64,000 nt of DNA from contig JACREZ010000025.1 of assembly GCA_016212665.1 (NCBI GenBank), positions 62,001-126,000 on the forward strand, in the 5' to 3' direction. Under the pieces are notes generated by a model. The model made no database searches, had not been told where the DNA came from, and saw nothing but the letters and a program-made list of their open reading frames with translations. Below, in pieces: positions 41,921-52,426 of the stretch. Source of the DNA: Ignavibacteriota bacterium (GTDB taxonomy: Bacteria; Bacteroidota; Ignavibacteria; UBA10030; SZUA-254). The position numbers and the translations under genes are program-made. Every line of letters begins with the position of its first letter. Within the stretch, counting starts at the first letter, position 1.

Positions 41921-43075
41921 TTAATACAGAAACATCGGTTTGCCGAGTAGGTGTGCCACTTTCGGACGGTAATTTTCGATGTCGTACAACTCGTCAACAT
42001 CAACACGTTTTTTTCCTTCCGAAATCATGTTGGCGGAAACAGTTGTATATTTTCCGTCGCGCAATGCCACTAATCGTCCCGATTGCTTCTTAACAAGAAT
42101 ATCGGTTGCTAAGTATCCGTAACTTGTCGAAACCATCAAATCGAGCGCATCCGGCGCGCCGCTTCGCATCAAGTACGCAAGTTGCTGAAACACTGTTCGG
42201 ACACCCGAACGAGCTTCAATTTCTTTTGAAACCCAATCTCCGATGCCGCCAAGTTTTTTATGACCGTACGCGTCTGCTTCGCCTTTCATCATCATTTCAC
42301 CGCCGAGAGGTTTTGCACCCTCGGAGATTGTCATGATGGCGTAATGACTCGGATTGTGTTTTCTGTCTTCAACAAGGTACTTAACTAATTTGTCGATGTC
42401 GAAATCAATTTCGGAAATGATTGCTCGGTCAACACCCGAAAGATACGCGGAGATGAGTGAAGTTTCACCCGAATATCGTCCGAATAATTCAACGACAGCA
42501 ATACGTTCATGCGAACCGGTCGGTGTGCGAAGCGCATGAATGAATTCCACACTTCGTGTTACGGCAGTCGAAAAGCCAATGCAGTAATCCGTTCCGAACA
42601 CATCGTTATCCATTGTTTTCGGAATACAGACCATCGGGAAACCTTCTTTGTGCAGACGCACCGCGTAACTCAACGTATCATCACCGCCAATGGCAATGAG
42701 TGCATCGAGTTTCAAATGTTCAAGCACTCGAAGAACATGTTTCGTACAATCAACAGGCTTATCCGTTGTTTCGGGGAATGAACTCTTCAGGAAGTCGGGA
42801 ATTTCGTTTGGTTTCACTCTCCCGGGATTGGTGCGGGAAGTATGAATGTATGTTCCGCCCGTCCGGTCAATCGTTCTTGTGTTGACTTTATTTAATGGTA
42901 AAATATACTGAGATGATGATTCTTCATCATCCGGATTGTAATAAAGCAATCCAGCCCAACCGCGACGGAACCCAATCATCTCGTGTCCTTCGTCGGCTGC
43001 GCGATAGACTGCCGCTTTGATACAAGGATTTAATCCGGGAACGTCTCCGCCGCCGGTTAAGATTCCTATTCTCAT
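41921..43075 (-). CDS. pfkA: 6-phosphofructokinase, PPi-type active site
   Basis: 384 residues. '[15 protein letters not shown]' (nucleotide/phosphate loop), '[13 protein letters not shown]', '[15 protein letters not shown]', '[17 protein letters not shown]' and 'TISEGAK' are all PFK motifs. In the phosphoryl-donor site the residue after GGD is Asp133 and the residue before T-M-D-N-D is Lys153. Family studies link Asp plus Lys at these positions to pyrophosphate use, while ATP enzymes have Gly at both. I infer a PPi-dependent enzyme that could run in both glycolysis and gluconeogenesis. Confidence 0.92.
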   Translation of the reverse strand: MRIGILTGGGDVPGLNPCIKAAVYRAADEGHEMIGFRRGWAGLLYYNPDDEESSSQYILPLNKVNTRTIDRTGGTYIHTSRTNPGRVKPNEIPDFLKSSFPETTDKPVDCTKHVLRVLEHLKLDALIAIGGDDTLSYAVRLHKEGFPMVCIPKTMDNDVFGTDYCIGFSTAVTRSVEFIHALRTPTGSHERIAVVELFGRYSGETSLISAYLSGVDRAIISEIDFDIDKLVKYLVEDRKHNPSHYAIMTISEGAKPLGGEMMMKGEADAYGHKKLGGIGDWVSKEIEARSGVRTVFQQLAYLMRSGAPDALDLMVSTSYGYLATDILVKKQSGRLVALRDGKYTTVSANMISEGKKRVDVDELYDIENYRPKVAHLLGKPMFLY

Positions 43076-43162
43076 TTTCTTTGTTACTCCAAAATATTTT
43101 CAGGGTTGTAGTTGTTATTATGTAAAACCATGAACAATGGTTTCACAAGGAATATTATTACC

Positions 43163-43185
43163 GACCTCAGACTCGGTCTGAGGTC
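43163..43185. terminator. Perfect hairpin between RRM and pfk genes
   Basis: GACCTCAGAC/GTCTGAGGTC, 10-bp perfect stem with TCG loop, followed on the plus strand by AGTAAAAAAT. A second small hairpin (AACCGC/GCGGTT, 43208-43222) lies beside it. Both are in the gap after the RRM gene on the minus strand; no T tract follows on that strand, so the terminator role is likely but not typical. Confidence 0.5.
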
Positions 43186-43260
43186 AGTAAAAAATACACG
43201 TGTTAATAACCGCTTTGCGGTTTCAACACATTAAATAAGAATTAAAAAATAATTTAATAC

Positions 43261-43596
43261 TTACCAGCGTCTTCCGCCGCCGCCACCACCGCCGCCGCTA
43301 CGACGTCGGTCTCTGCCACCGCCGCCGCCACCACCGCCGGGACGACGACCTTCTTCACGCGGACGCGCTTCGTTCACTGTAAGTGCGCGACCTTTTAAGT
43401 CGGAGCCATTCAATCCATCAATCGCCGCCTGTGCTTCAGCCTGAGTTGGCATTTCGACGAATCCGAAGCCTTTCGATTCTCCGCTGAATTTGTCTTTGAT
43501 TAATGAAGCAGAAGATACTTTTCCGAAAGCTTCGAAAGCCTGTCGTAAATCATCCTCGCTTGCGTTACGAGAAATATTGCCTACATAAATGTTCAT
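43261..43596 (-). CDS. Glycine-rich RNA-binding protein (RRM)
   Basis: 111 residues. One RNA-recognition motif with RNP2 'NIYVGNI' (residues 2-8) and RNP1 'SKGFGFVEM' (~41-49), followed by an Arg/Gly-rich tail ('RRPGGGGGGGGRDRRRSGGG', partly quoted). This is the bacterial Rbp/RRM type found in cyanobacteria and Bacteroidota, often cold-induced. It would bind single-stranded RNA in the cytosol. A 150-bp upstream region, long for this genome, may hold a regulated leader; I see no specific motif. Confidence 0.93.
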   Translation of the reverse strand: MNIYVGNISRNASEDDLRQAFEAFGKVSSASLIKDKFSGESKGFGFVEMPTQAEAQAAIDGLNGSDLKGRALTVNEARPREEGRRPGGGGGGGGRDRRRSGGGGGGGGRRW

Positions 43597-43747
43597 TGGT
43601 ACTACCTTATATATATTATTGTATTATTGAGTTATGAATGAGTCTGCTCTAGAATAGTACATCGTTGGAAAAAATCACCTAATAACACAATGAACTTTCG
43701 ACCAATAAATTGACAACTTTCTTCGTAGAATGACTCGTGTTTATTTG

Positions 43748-45064
43748 TTACATATTCTTTATCACCGCATCGGCAAATTCCGAGCATTTAACTTCTGTCG
43801 CACCTTGCATTAACCGGGCAAAATCGTACGTCACAACTTTTGATTTAATGGACGTTTCCAAGCCTTTAAGGATGAGGTCTGCCGCTTCCGTCCACCCCAT
43901 GTAGCGCAACATCAATTCGCCGCTGAGAACTACCGAACCGGGATTTACTTTGTCAAGGTTTGCATACTTTGGCGCTGTCCCGTGTGTTGCTTCAAACACT
44001 GCGTGACCTGTTATATAATTGATGTTTGCACCGGGAGCGATTCCGATTCCACCCACCTGAGCGGCAAGCGCATCGCTGAGATAATCCCCGTTAAGATTGA
44101 GCGTCGCAATAACATCAAAATCTTCCGGGCGTGTGAGAACTTGTTGAAGTGTAATATCCGCTATCGCATCTTTGATAATAATTCCGGCGCCGGGTTTTCC
44201 ATCGGGAATTTTACACCACGGTCCGCCGTCAATTTCAACTGCACCGAAATATTCTTTTGCTGTCTGATATCCCCAATCACGAAACGCTCCTTCCGTGTAC
44301 TTCATAATGTTGCCTTTATGGACAAAGGTTACGCTTTTTCTTTTCTCTTTGATTGCATAACTGATTGCGCTGTGAATCAAACGGACGCTTCCCGAATAAC
44401 TGACCGGTTTGATTCCCACACCAATATTCACATCGGTTGGAAATTTTTCTGCACCGACAAGTTTCCAGAATGAATCGGCTTTGTCTTTTGTTCCAAAACG
44501 GATTTTTTCGAATTGCTTGGAAAATTCATTGGAAAGAAAATCCAATACCTTCTGTGCTTCCGGCGAACCGCCTTTATATTCGATACCGGCATAAATATCT
44601 TCCGTGTTTTCACGGAAGATAACCATATCAACTTTCTCCGGTGTTTTCACCGGTGAAGGAACTCCCTGAAAATATCGAACAGGTCTGAGACAAACATATA
44701 AATCAAGCATTTGCCGTAACGCGACATTGAGGGAGCGGATTCCTCCGCCAACTGGGGTTGTCAAGGGTCCCTTGATACCGACCAAATATTCTCTGAACGC
44801 ATCAACCGTTTCATCGGGAAGCCACGAGTTAAAAAGATTGAACGCTTTCTCTCCGGCATAGACTTCCATCCATGCAATCGAACGTTTTCCTCCGTATGCT
44901 TTTTGAACTGCCGCGTCAAAAATTCGTTTAGAGGCGCGCCAAATATCGGGACCGGTTCCGTCCCCTTCGATGAAAGGTAGAATTGGATTATCAGGAACAT
45001 TCAATTTGCCATTGGCAATTGATATTTTTTTACCATTGATTGGTGGTGTTGGTTTGGAATTCAT
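43748..45064 (-). CDS. icd: Isocitrate dehydrogenase (NADP type)
   Basis: 438 residues. '[17 protein letters not shown]', '[34 protein letters not shown]' (partly quoted; substrate Ser and Arg residues), '[16 protein letters not shown]', '[17 protein letters not shown]' and '[10 protein letters not shown]' match bacterial dimeric Icd. It oxidises isocitrate to 2-oxoglutarate in the TCA cycle. It begins 1 bp after the HIT gene stop, so the two form an operon. Confidence 0.96.
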   Translation of the reverse strand: MNSKPTPPINGKKISIANGKLNVPDNPILPFIEGDGTGPDIWRASKRIFDAAVQKAYGGKRSIAWMEVYAGEKAFNLFNSWLPDETVDAFREYLVGIKGPLTTPVGGGIRSLNVALRQMLDLYVCLRPVRYFQGVPSPVKTPEKVDMVIFRENTEDIYAGIEYKGGSPEAQKVLDFLSNEFSKQFEKIRFGTKDKADSFWKLVGAEKFPTDVNIGVGIKPVSYSGSVRLIHSAISYAIKEKRKSVTFVHKGNIMKYTEGAFRDWGYQTAKEYFGAVEIDGGPWCKIPDGKPGAGIIIKDAIADITLQQVLTRPEDFDVIATLNLNGDYLSDALAAQVGGIGIAPGANINYITGHAVFEATHGTAPKYANLDKVNPGSVVLSGELMLRYMGWTEAADLILKGLETSIKSKVVTYDFARLMQGATEVKCSEFADAVIKNM

Positions 45065-45065
45065 G

Positions 45066-45506
45066 TTAAATATTTTCGTTTGAAATTACAGGGTGTGAAT
45101 TGATATGATGTCGAACCTGCTCGGCACATTCTTTCATCTTTCCGTTTTCATATCGCTTCAGTTGGAGGATAAATTGTATATCATCATTTTGATAACGAGG
45201 AGTCACATGCAGATGAAAATGAAAAACCGACTGTCCTGCGGCGAGACCGTTATTGGAAAAAATATTAAAGCCCTCCGGTTGAAAAGCATCAACAATTGCT
45301 TTTGAGACAACGTGAGTTGCTTTCATCAAATCATGAAATTCATCTTGGGAAACAGAGAGAAATGTTTCGCTGTGCCGCTTGGGAAAAACAAGCGCATGAC
45401 CGAAATGGATTGGATTGATGTCGAGGATAGACACGGCATGTTCATTTTCATACAAAATTTCAGCTGCTGCATCTCCTCGAACAATTTTACAGAAAATGCA
45501 GTGCAT
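45066..45506 (-). CDS. HIT-family nucleotide hydrolase
   Basis: 146 residues. Zinc-type N-terminus '[10 protein letters not shown]', '[26 protein letters not shown]' (partly quoted) and the catalytic histidine triad '[14 protein letters not shown]' (H-x-H-x-H). Such Hint-type proteins hydrolyse AMP-lysine or dinucleoside polyphosphates; the exact substrate is not predictable. First gene of the HIT-icd pair. Confidence 0.93.
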   Translation of the reverse strand: MHCIFCKIVRGDAAAEILYENEHAVSILDINPIHFGHALVFPKRHSETFLSVSQDEFHDLMKATHVVSKAIVDAFQPEGFNIFSNNGLAAGQSVFHFHLHVTPRYQNDDIQFILQLKRYENGKMKECAEQVRHHINSHPVISNENI

Positions 45507-45658
45507 TCGCCCAGTGGTTCATTGTTCGGGGAAAAATATGCCAAAAAATCAGACCATTTCCAAAGACCGACACGGTTTGATTCTCGTTTGCACATTCAGT
45601 ATATTTCAGCTGCATTTATTTAATACCCTCTTAGAACGAACATTTATTAGGAAAATAC

Positions 45659-46837
45659 ATGAAACGTCCCTCATTTGTTGTTTTTATTTTTATCACCCTA
45701 ACCTTAAGTTTTATTGTGACCGGTTTTCAGTGTGGCTCTACTGATATGACCAGTGCGAAACTCTACCTTCAGCGAAACGATTATGCTTTAGCGGCAACTT
45801 CCCTTGAGAAAGAAGTCTCTAAAAATCCTACAAACGCCGAAGCATGGTACTATTTAGGCTTTTGCCAGTTAAATTTAAAGAAATTTGATGCAATGCTTCC
45901 TTCCTTTGATGCCTCACTCAAAGCAGGTAAGGAATTTGCCGATAAAATTCAACTTGCAAAACTCTCAGCATGGGGACAACTTTTCAACATGGGAATTGCA
46001 AAACATAATGAAATCACCAAAGTTCAGGATGACCAAGCTAAAGTAGCATCGTTGGCGAAAGAGGCGCTCGGCTTATACCAATTGGCGGTTCAGTGTGTAC
46101 CTGACAGCCCTGCGACGTATCAGAACATTGCCGCCGTGTATGCTGTCACAAAGCAGTTTGATGAAGAAATTGTAAACTTGAAAAAGGTCCGGGATATTAC
46201 CAAAGATCCTGCACTGAATAGAGAAATCATCAATGCTTTTTTACTAAAAGCAGAAGATGCAAAAGCAAAAGGGGATAACGCAACGGCAGATGCAAGTTTC
46301 AACTCTGCAATCGAAGAACTTCGAGCCGCACGTACTGCCGACCCGGATAATCTGGAACTACTGAGCCTCTTAATTGATGTTCACATTCAATTAAAGCGGG
46401 AAAAAGAAGCGTTACCATTTATCCAGGAAGCAGTAAAGAAAGACCCGTCGAACAAGATTCTTCAAAACAATCTTGGCTTGCTGTTAATGCAAACCGAAGA
46501 TATCAACGGCGCGATTGAACATTTCAATGCCGCACTTGCAGTTGACCAGAATTTTGAAGATGCACTGCGCAATATCGGTGTCGCATACATGCGTCTCGGA
46601 GATATAAAAAAGAAAGAAGCCGAAGCCAAAGCAGACCCGAAGAAAAAAGATAAAGATATTGACAAATCATATCTTGAACACTTCAAAAAAGCAGCAGAAC
46701 ATTTAGATAAGTTAGTGAAAATTAAATCCGATGACGCGAATTTGTGGGATGCTCTCACAACCGCATACGTCAATGCAGGAATGATTAAAGAAGCACAAAA
46801 AGCCGCGGCAGAAGCGGATAAATTAAGAAAGAAGTAA
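45659..46837 (+). CDS. TPR-repeat lipoprotein
   Basis: 392 residues. The N-terminus 'FIFITLTLSFIVTGFQC' is a lipoprotein-like signal, although the lipobox (GFQC) is imperfect. At least six TPR units follow: 'AEAWYYLGFCQLNLKKFDAML' (partly quoted), 'PATYQNIAAVYAVTKQFDEEI' (partly quoted), 'NKILQNNLGLLLMQTEDINGA' (partly quoted), 'EDALRNIGVAYMRLGD', 'ANLWDALTTAYVNAGMIKEA'. A Lys-rich insert lies near residue 320. It probably scaffolds an envelope complex. Its stop (TAATG) overlaps the start of the DUF3467 gene. Confidence 0.87.
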   Translation: MKRPSFVVFIFITLTLSFIVTGFQCGSTDMTSAKLYLQRNDYALAATSLEKEVSKNPTNAEAWYYLGFCQLNLKKFDAMLPSFDASLKAGKEFADKIQLAKLSAWGQLFNMGIAKHNEITKVQDDQAKVASLAKEALGLYQLAVQCVPDSPATYQNIAAVYAVTKQFDEEIVNLKKVRDITKDPALNREIINAFLLKAEDAKAKGDNATADASFNSAIEELRAARTADPDNLELLSLLIDVHIQLKREKEALPFIQEAVKKDPSNKILQNNLGLLLMQTEDINGAIEHFNAALAVDQNFEDALRNIGVAYMRLGDIKKKEAEAKADPKKKDKDIDKSYLEHFKKAAEHLDKLVKIKSDDANLWDALTTAYVNAGMIKEAQKAAAEADKLRKK

Positions 46838-47172
46838 TGAAGAAAATGAATCAAATGCCTCCACAACAACAACAAATCAATATCGAACTGAGCGAGAAAG
46901 AGGCCGAGGGGATTTACTCGAATCTTGCCATCATCACGCACTCGCCCGCAGAGTTTGTGATTGATTTTACCCGTGTCCTTCCCGGCGTCCCGAAAGCGAA
47001 AGTATTTGCCCGGATTATTACCACTCCGCAACATGCAAAACTGTTACTCAATGCGCTTCGGGATAACATCGAAAAGTTTGAGAAAACGTTTGGCGAAGTG
47101 AAAATTCAGGGTGAACCATCAGCAGGAGGATTCGGTTTTCAGCCGCCAAGCACTGGAGAAAAAGTTCATTAA
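46837..47172 (+). CDS. DUF3467 protein
   Basis: 111 residues: 'INIELSEKEAEGIYSNLAIITHSPAEFVIDF' (partly quoted), 'VLPGVPKAKVFARIITTPQHAKLLL' (partly quoted), 'NALRDNIEKFEKTFGEV'. This is the DUF3467 family, common in Bacteroidota and Chlorobi; function unknown. Residues near the C-terminus are Gly/Pro-rich. It shares its first base with the stop of the TPR gene and is probably translated together with it. A second ATG (46846) is possible. A terminator follows at 47212. Confidence 0.9.
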   Translation: MKKMNQMPPQQQQINIELSEKEAEGIYSNLAIITHSPAEFVIDFTRVLPGVPKAKVFARIITTPQHAKLLLNALRDNIEKFEKTFGEVKIQGEPSAGGFGFQPPSTGEKVH

Positions 47173-47211
47173 TGAATTCTTCTTTTGAACAGTAATAAAT
47201 AATTCGAGATT

Positions 47212-47247
47212 GGGGTTGACTATGTAAGATTGGTCAACCCCTTTTTT
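47212..47247 (+). terminator. Intrinsic terminator of the TPR-DUF3467 operon
   Basis: GGGGTTGAC (47212-47220) pairs exactly with GTCAACCCC (47233-47241), followed by TTTTTT. It lies 40 bp after the DUF3467 stop. Confidence 0.85.
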
Positions 47248-47289
47248 ATTTCAAACCATTATATTGTTGCAGTCAATTTTGAATTAATC

Positions 47290-49374
47290 ATGCTAAAATA
47301 TTCTAACGATAAATCTCGCCCCAATCCATTATTATATATTTCTCTCTTGTTCATTGCCGTTCTCTCCTCATGGCAATGTTTTGAAGTTCCACCTGACCCT
47401 GTCTTACCGACATGGGACACACAACTCAGCATCCCGCTTATTGATACAATTTTTTATCTGAATGATGCGCTTGAGGAAAACCCCGATATCATCACCGTCG
47501 GACCGAATTACCATTATCGTCCGAATCAGTTCAAGTTCGACTCAGTCGGCATAGGAGACAAATTGGTGATGCATCCCGAACCTTCTATCACATTAGAGCA
47601 AGGAATCGGAGAGATGAAAGTAAACACGAATCAGCCGTTAGGATTCAAATTTTCAGCCGAAACTCTTTTAGGATTTCCTCCGCCAAATACTTCTTCCCCC
47701 GTTCCTCCTTTCTCCTATAACTCAGGCGGAAATGATTCTATTAATTTGGGTGAACTATTTTACTCGGTTCATTTCACACAAGGAACCTTGACACTGCAAG
47801 TCCGAAACAGCCTACCGGTTGAAATGAATTTTCCGAATGGGATTGAACTTGGGGGAATTCAATTTCCTCAGTTTAATGTTCCTGCAAACTCGGCATACAT
47901 TTCATCTCCTGCATCACTCGTCAATAGACGATTCTTTGAAAACCGGATGCTTATTTATGGAATGTTAGAATCACCCGGCAGCGGAGGAAATTCTGTGTTC
48001 ATTCATGCAGATTCCGGTGTGACCGTTTCCTTGCAAATCACGAACGGTGTTGCTGACGAAATCACAGCGAAATCATTCGAGCGATTGAATTACTCGACTG
48101 TCTTTCGTCCTTATTTGGTTGATGATTCATCATACTTCCAACATGTATCATTAAAAAAAGGGGGCTTCCGTCTTGAAGTGGAAAACACACTTGAAGTAGG
48201 CATTCAAACAAGAATCAGCATGGAAGAGTTTGTGGATACAACGACCAACCAACCATTTCAACTCGACCTTAGTTTGAACAAACAGTCCACATTCTCCCAA
48301 ACGTATGATTTAACAAAATGGAAGATTGAAGCGTTGAACGGGCTTAGCCAAACAGCAACGTGTTCACTCCGTGTTACCTCTGCTTCGCTCAATTCGTCAA
48401 CACCAATCACCATCCGGGCAGGTGATAAAGTGAAACTACGCTTGATTGCGATTGATACGCCATACGTCATTAAACGCATCGCCGGAGTTTCCCGACCAAT
48501 TTGGTTGAACATAAAAGATACTGTGGATATTGATGTCGGAAAGTTTTCATCAAACTTTAGCGCGGATAGCGTAAAGTTTGACTCGACAAATTTCACCATG
48601 ACGCTAAATCTATTTTCTGCAGTTGGACATCCGATTGACGTTGATTTTTCACTTGTTGGAATAAATGCAATCGGAACAATAATTAATTCTATGAAAGTGA
48701 AACCCGACGGACGCAGTTATTATCCCAACATGAGGCGGTTATTACCTGATTCTGTAGAGAGTGTGACATTTTCGAATCTTGCTCAATTTGTTTCCGACTT
48801 CCTCACGAAGAAAGGAAAGCAAATTATCATTAGAGGAAACGCTTTGGTAAACCCACCGGATGTTTATGCAAGCCGCCAGATTGGGAGCGCGGAGGACACG
48901 ACGAGTTTCTATTCCTCGCTTGATATCTCGGCATTGATGAAGATTGGTATTTTCAACGGTACGTTCGCCGATACGATTGACCTCGATGATAACGGAGAAG
49001 AGAAAATTGATAAAGACATCCTGACAAAAATCAAACAGGCATCAGTCTTCTTCAAAATCGAAAATGCAATTCCAATGGGAGTCTCATTGCACACTTCATT
49101 CCTGAACGTGAACAACAATTCGATTCTCAGTCTGCCAAAATTTAACGAGATGCCGATTTCAATTCAGGCAGGAACACGGGATGTTCCCACTATAACGCCA
49201 AGTCCCATTCGCGTTAGTGTTCAAACATCGGACGCTGATAAGTTCAACGATACAAAACGTGTCATAGTCCGGCTTGTGTTGAATTCCAACAGCGTCCCGA
49301 CCGCATTTACGACAGGTGATTATATCCGTGTCCGGGCGTATGCAAACATCGTTGCTAACATCAATACAAAGTAA
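47290..49374 (+). CDS. Large exported lipoprotein of unknown function
   Basis: 694 residues from the ATG at 47290; the longer frame from 47230 begins inside the terminator and is rejected. 'LLYISLLFIAVLSSWQC' is a probable lipoprotein signal. The mature protein is beta-rich with many Ser/Thr/Asn residues ('PTWDTQLSIPLIDTIF' near the start) and no recognised domain. Such long beta-sandwich lipoproteins are frequent in the Ignavibacteria-type envelope. It is followed 13 bp later by a barrel-like protein, and the two probably act together at the outer membrane. Confidence 0.8.
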   Translation: MLKYSNDKSRPNPLLYISLLFIAVLSSWQCFEVPPDPVLPTWDTQLSIPLIDTIFYLNDALEENPDIITVGPNYHYRPNQFKFDSVGIGDKLVMHPEPSITLEQGIGEMKVNTNQPLGFKFSAETLLGFPPPNTSSPVPPFSYNSGGNDSINLGELFYSVHFTQGTLTLQVRNSLPVEMNFPNGIELGGIQFPQFNVPANSAYISSPASLVNRRFFENRMLIYGMLESPGSGGNSVFIHADSGVTVSLQITNGVADEITAKSFERLNYSTVFRPYLVDDSSYFQHVSLKKGGFRLEVENTLEVGIQTRISMEEFVDTTTNQPFQLDLSLNKQSTFSQTYDLTKWKIEALNGLSQTATCSLRVTSASLNSSTPITIRAGDKVKLRLIAIDTPYVIKRIAGVSRPIWLNIKDTVDIDVGKFSSNFSADSVKFDSTNFTMTLNLFSAVGHPIDVDFSLVGINAIGTIINSMKVKPDGRSYYPNMRRLLPDSVESVTFSNLAQFVSDFLTKKGKQIIIRGNALVNPPDVYASRQIGSAEDTTSFYSSLDISALMKIGIFNGTFADTIDLDDNGEEKIDKDILTKIKQASVFFKIENAIPMGVSLHTSFLNVNNNSILSLPKFNEMPISIQAGTRDVPTITPSPIRVSVQTSDADKFNDTKRVIVRLVLNSNSVPTAFTTGDYIRVRAYANIVANINTK

Positions 49375-49387
49375 GGAGGAATGAACA

Positions 49388-50953
49388 ATGAAATACAGTA
49401 TTAACACTATGAAGATTTTCACATTTGCCATCATCCTACTCTCGCTCAGCGCAACGCTGTATGCCGGAGGCGAACGATTTAATGTTGCAGGAGTGAGTCT
49501 CGGTCGCTCGTTTGTCTCCTCTGCGCGCGGATTGGAAGCAATCAGCACAAACCCGGCAAACCTCACGTTACCGCACCGCGGGAGATTGAAAGAAGTAATT
49601 ACCCAAACAATCACGCACGATTCACTTGTCGTCACAAAAGATTCGAGTGGCACAGATACAACAATGACTGTTTCCGTTTCGCACGACACGACAATGTTGG
49701 TCGTTCACAGACCACCGGCAGTTTCATTTTCGATTCCTGCATTGTCTCTGGGATTCAGTTTCGGTTCGGATTTCATCAACTACGACATCTACAAGGAGTA
49801 TTTTACCGGTGGTCCGGATTTAGATGGCGATGGCGAGAACGACCCGAAGTATCTCACCGAAACGGATAAGAACCGCATCCTCGAAATCTTCCCGGCTGGA
49901 ATTGCCGAGACACATGTTGATTTTGAATTTCGGGCATTCGGACTGACAATTCATAACGATGTCGTCGGCGATATCGGATTGAGCATTACCGACAGAATGT
50001 CGTTTAATTTTGATTTGCCGAAAGATTATGTTCGATTCTTTTTCTTCGGATTGGATTCACTCGGTTCGAAATATAATTTCGCAGGAACGGACATTCGGAG
50101 TTGGTACTTGCGGGAATACTCTCTCAGTTATGCACGGAAGATTCCACAACTCAAATACAAATATTTTAATAATGTTTCTGCGGGAGTAGGATTGAAAGTT
50201 GTCCATGGCTTCGCGGCAGTCATCACAGAAAAATATGATGCAACATTTGAGAACCGTGCAAACCCGAACGGTGGTTGGGATTTAGTCGGCAATTTCAATT
50301 CTCGCGTTCTACGTTCTTCCGTTGTTGAATCCGATTCGGACGATGTGAATCCGTTTGGTAAGCCAGCGGGAAGCGGTTTGGGATTTGATTTCGGAATTGC
50401 GGCTGATGTCTATCCGGCAATTCGCGCAGGGTTTAGCATCACCGACATTGGTTCAATCACATGGACAAAAAATACAAAGGAAACAATCGGCGATGCATCA
50501 TTCATCATGACTAACCCGACACAGCAGGAACAACTCGATAGTCTTGAAAAAGCATTCACTGGAAAAGATACAGTAACAGGAGAGTTCTCGACTTCGCTTC
50601 CAACAATTCTGAGAATCGGTGCGGCTATTCAGGTTGACCAACTTCCCTTTGTCCGTTCGTTCCCCGGACAATTGTTAATGACAGTCGAGTATCATCAGGG
50701 ATTCAATATGTCCCCCGGAAATACAACCCGTGCGCGTTTCGCACTCGGTGCAGAGTATCGCCCGGCGATGTGGATTCCAATTCGAACCGGGTTATCGTTC
50801 GGCGGTGTTGACAGGTTTAACTGGTCAGCGGGATTCGGTTTTGACTTTGGCGGATTTAACTGGAACTTCGGAACGGAAAATTTTGGTCTTCTTTTCTCAC
50901 CGAACAATTGGGACCAGGCTTCGTTCGGGATGAATATGATTGTGAGAATATAA
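49388..50953 (+). CDS. Outer-membrane beta-barrel protein (PorV/DUF5723-like)
   Basis: 521 residues. Start supported by AAGGAGG about 10 bp upstream. Signal peptide ends 'ATLYAGG'. 'NVAGVSLGRSFVSSARGLEAISTNPANL' (partly quoted) is the typical start of FadL/PorV-like barrels of Bacteroidota, where a 'NPA-L' hatch segment is found. The remainder has repeated amphipathic strands and ends 'ASFGMNMIVRI' with a C-terminal beta strand. DUF5723 membership is possible. Its cargo or partner is probably the lipoprotein encoded upstream. Confidence 0.82.
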   Translation: MKYSINTMKIFTFAIILLSLSATLYAGGERFNVAGVSLGRSFVSSARGLEAISTNPANLTLPHRGRLKEVITQTITHDSLVVTKDSSGTDTTMTVSVSHDTTMLVVHRPPAVSFSIPALSLGFSFGSDFINYDIYKEYFTGGPDLDGDGENDPKYLTETDKNRILEIFPAGIAETHVDFEFRAFGLTIHNDVVGDIGLSITDRMSFNFDLPKDYVRFFFFGLDSLGSKYNFAGTDIRSWYLREYSLSYARKIPQLKYKYFNNVSAGVGLKVVHGFAAVITEKYDATFENRANPNGGWDLVGNFNSRVLRSSVVESDSDDVNPFGKPAGSGLGFDFGIAADVYPAIRAGFSITDIGSITWTKNTKETIGDASFIMTNPTQQEQLDSLEKAFTGKDTVTGEFSTSLPTILRIGAAIQVDQLPFVRSFPGQLLMTVEYHQGFNMSPGNTTRARFALGAEYRPAMWIPIRTGLSFGGVDRFNWSAGFGFDFGGFNWNFGTENFGLLFSPNNWDQASFGMNMIVRI

Positions 50954-50964
50954 TTATTGTCATC

Positions 50965-50992
50965 GTAGGGGTTTGATAAATCAAACCCCTAC
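50965..50992. terminator. Hairpin between convergent genes
   Basis: GTAGGGGTTTGA (50965-50976) pairs perfectly with TCAAACCCCTAC (50981-50992) around TAAA. It is 11 bp beyond the barrel gene stop and 37 bp from the hslU stop. Confidence 0.75.
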
Positions 50993-51029
50993 AAATTTAA
51001 TTTTCTTCTCCTGCCAACCACTACAACTA

Positions 51030-52421
51030 TTACAAAATATACTTACTCAAGTCGCGGTCTTTCACAATCTCTGAAAGTTTTTCGCGCACAAGTCCATCCG
51101 TAACTTTGAGTGTCTCGTCCACATATTTATCAGGCGCCTCAAAGAGAAATTCCTCAAGCAACGTTGTGAGAATTGTGTGAAGCCGTCTCGCGCCGATATT
51201 TTCCACGCGTTCGTTCACTTCCGCCGCAGTTCTTGCAATTTCCCGAATTGATTCAGGTGAAAATTCCAACGCTACATTTTCCGTTTCAAGCAGAGCAATG
51301 TATTGCTTGATGAGCGCATTTTGCGGGATGGTTAGTATCTTCACAAAATCTTCTTCAGTCAGGCTGTTCAATTCGACTCGAATCGGGAACCGTCCCTGTA
51401 ATTCCGGGATCAAATCGGACGGCTTGGAAACATGAAACGCTCCTGAAGCAATGAACAAAATATGGTCGGTCTTCACCATGCCATACTTCGTCATCACATT
51501 CGAGCCTTCGACAATCGGAAGCAAGTCGCGCTGAACCCCTTCTCTCGAAACATCGGGACCGCCTCCGCTTCCCTGCGAGCGTGCAATCTTATCAATCTCA
51601 TCAATAAAAATAATTCCAGAATTCTGAACACGATGTAACGCTTCTTTCACTGCGGCATCCATGTCAATCAACTTATCCGCTTCTTCTAAGGTGAGAAGAG
51701 AACGCGCTTCGGCAATCGTCAGCCGTCGCTTCTTGTGTTTCTTCGGCATCATATTGCCGAACATTTCCTGGATGTTCAATCCCATTTCTTCAATGTTGAT
51801 GGGACCGAAGACCTGCATCGAAGGAAGTTGACTCGCCGTCACTTCCATCTCAATCGTTCTGTCATCAAGTTGATTTGCCTGCAATTTTTCTTTGAATCGT
51901 TCCCGTGTAGAACTGTGCAAGTCATTTTCCGGTTGACCCTCAGCTGTCGCATCATTCTCATTCGGTGATTTCTTTTTCACCGGTCCGACAAGAATATCGA
52001 GAACACGTTCATCTGCGAGTGAACGTGCCTTGTCCTGAACTTCCGCCGTCTTTTCGGCTTTCACCATCGTCACGGAATATTCCGTCAGGTCGCGCACCAT
52101 TGATTCAACATCTCGACCGACATACCCGACCTCGGTAAACTTCGATGCTTCCACTTTAATGAATGGCGCGTTGACTAACTTTGCCAACCGCCGGGCAATC
52201 TCCGTCTTTCCCACTCCTGTCGGTCCAATCATGATGATATTGTTCGGCATGATTTCTTCACGCAAACTTTCCGGCGTCTGCATTCGCCTCCACCGGTTAC
52301 GAATGGCTATCGCAACTGCTTTCTTCGCCGCGTTCTGCCCGATGATGTAGCGGTCAAGTTCCGAAACAATTTGCTTCGGTGTAAATTCCTTTGACGCCTC
52401 TTTTTTATTTTTCTTGCTCAT
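51030..52421 (-). CDS. hslU: HslU ATPase subunit of the HslUV protease
   Basis: 463 residues. '[34 protein letters not shown]' (partly quoted), Walker A '[16 protein letters not shown]', pore loop '[10 protein letters not shown]', Walker B '[12 protein letters not shown]', '[23 protein letters not shown]' (partly quoted) and the C-terminal 'DLSKYIL' that inserts into HslV. The intermediate (I) domain is at ~110-240. It unfolds substrates for HslV. Gap to hslV is 5 bp. Confidence 0.97.
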   Translation of the reverse strand: MSKKNKKEASKEFTPKQIVSELDRYIIGQNAAKKAVAIAIRNRWRRMQTPESLREEIMPNNIIMIGPTGVGKTEIARRLAKLVNAPFIKVEASKFTEVGYVGRDVESMVRDLTEYSVTMVKAEKTAEVQDKARSLADERVLDILVGPVKKKSPNENDATAEGQPENDLHSSTRERFKEKLQANQLDDRTIEMEVTASQLPSMQVFGPINIEEMGLNIQEMFGNMMPKKHKKRRLTIAEARSLLTLEEADKLIDMDAAVKEALHRVQNSGIIFIDEIDKIARSQGSGGGPDVSREGVQRDLLPIVEGSNVMTKYGMVKTDHILFIASGAFHVSKPSDLIPELQGRFPIRVELNSLTEEDFVKILTIPQNALIKQYIALLETENVALEFSPESIREIARTAAEVNERVENIGARRLHTILTTLLEEFLFEAPDKYVDETLKVTDGLVREKLSEIVKDRDLSKYIL

Positions 52422-52426
52422 GTCGT

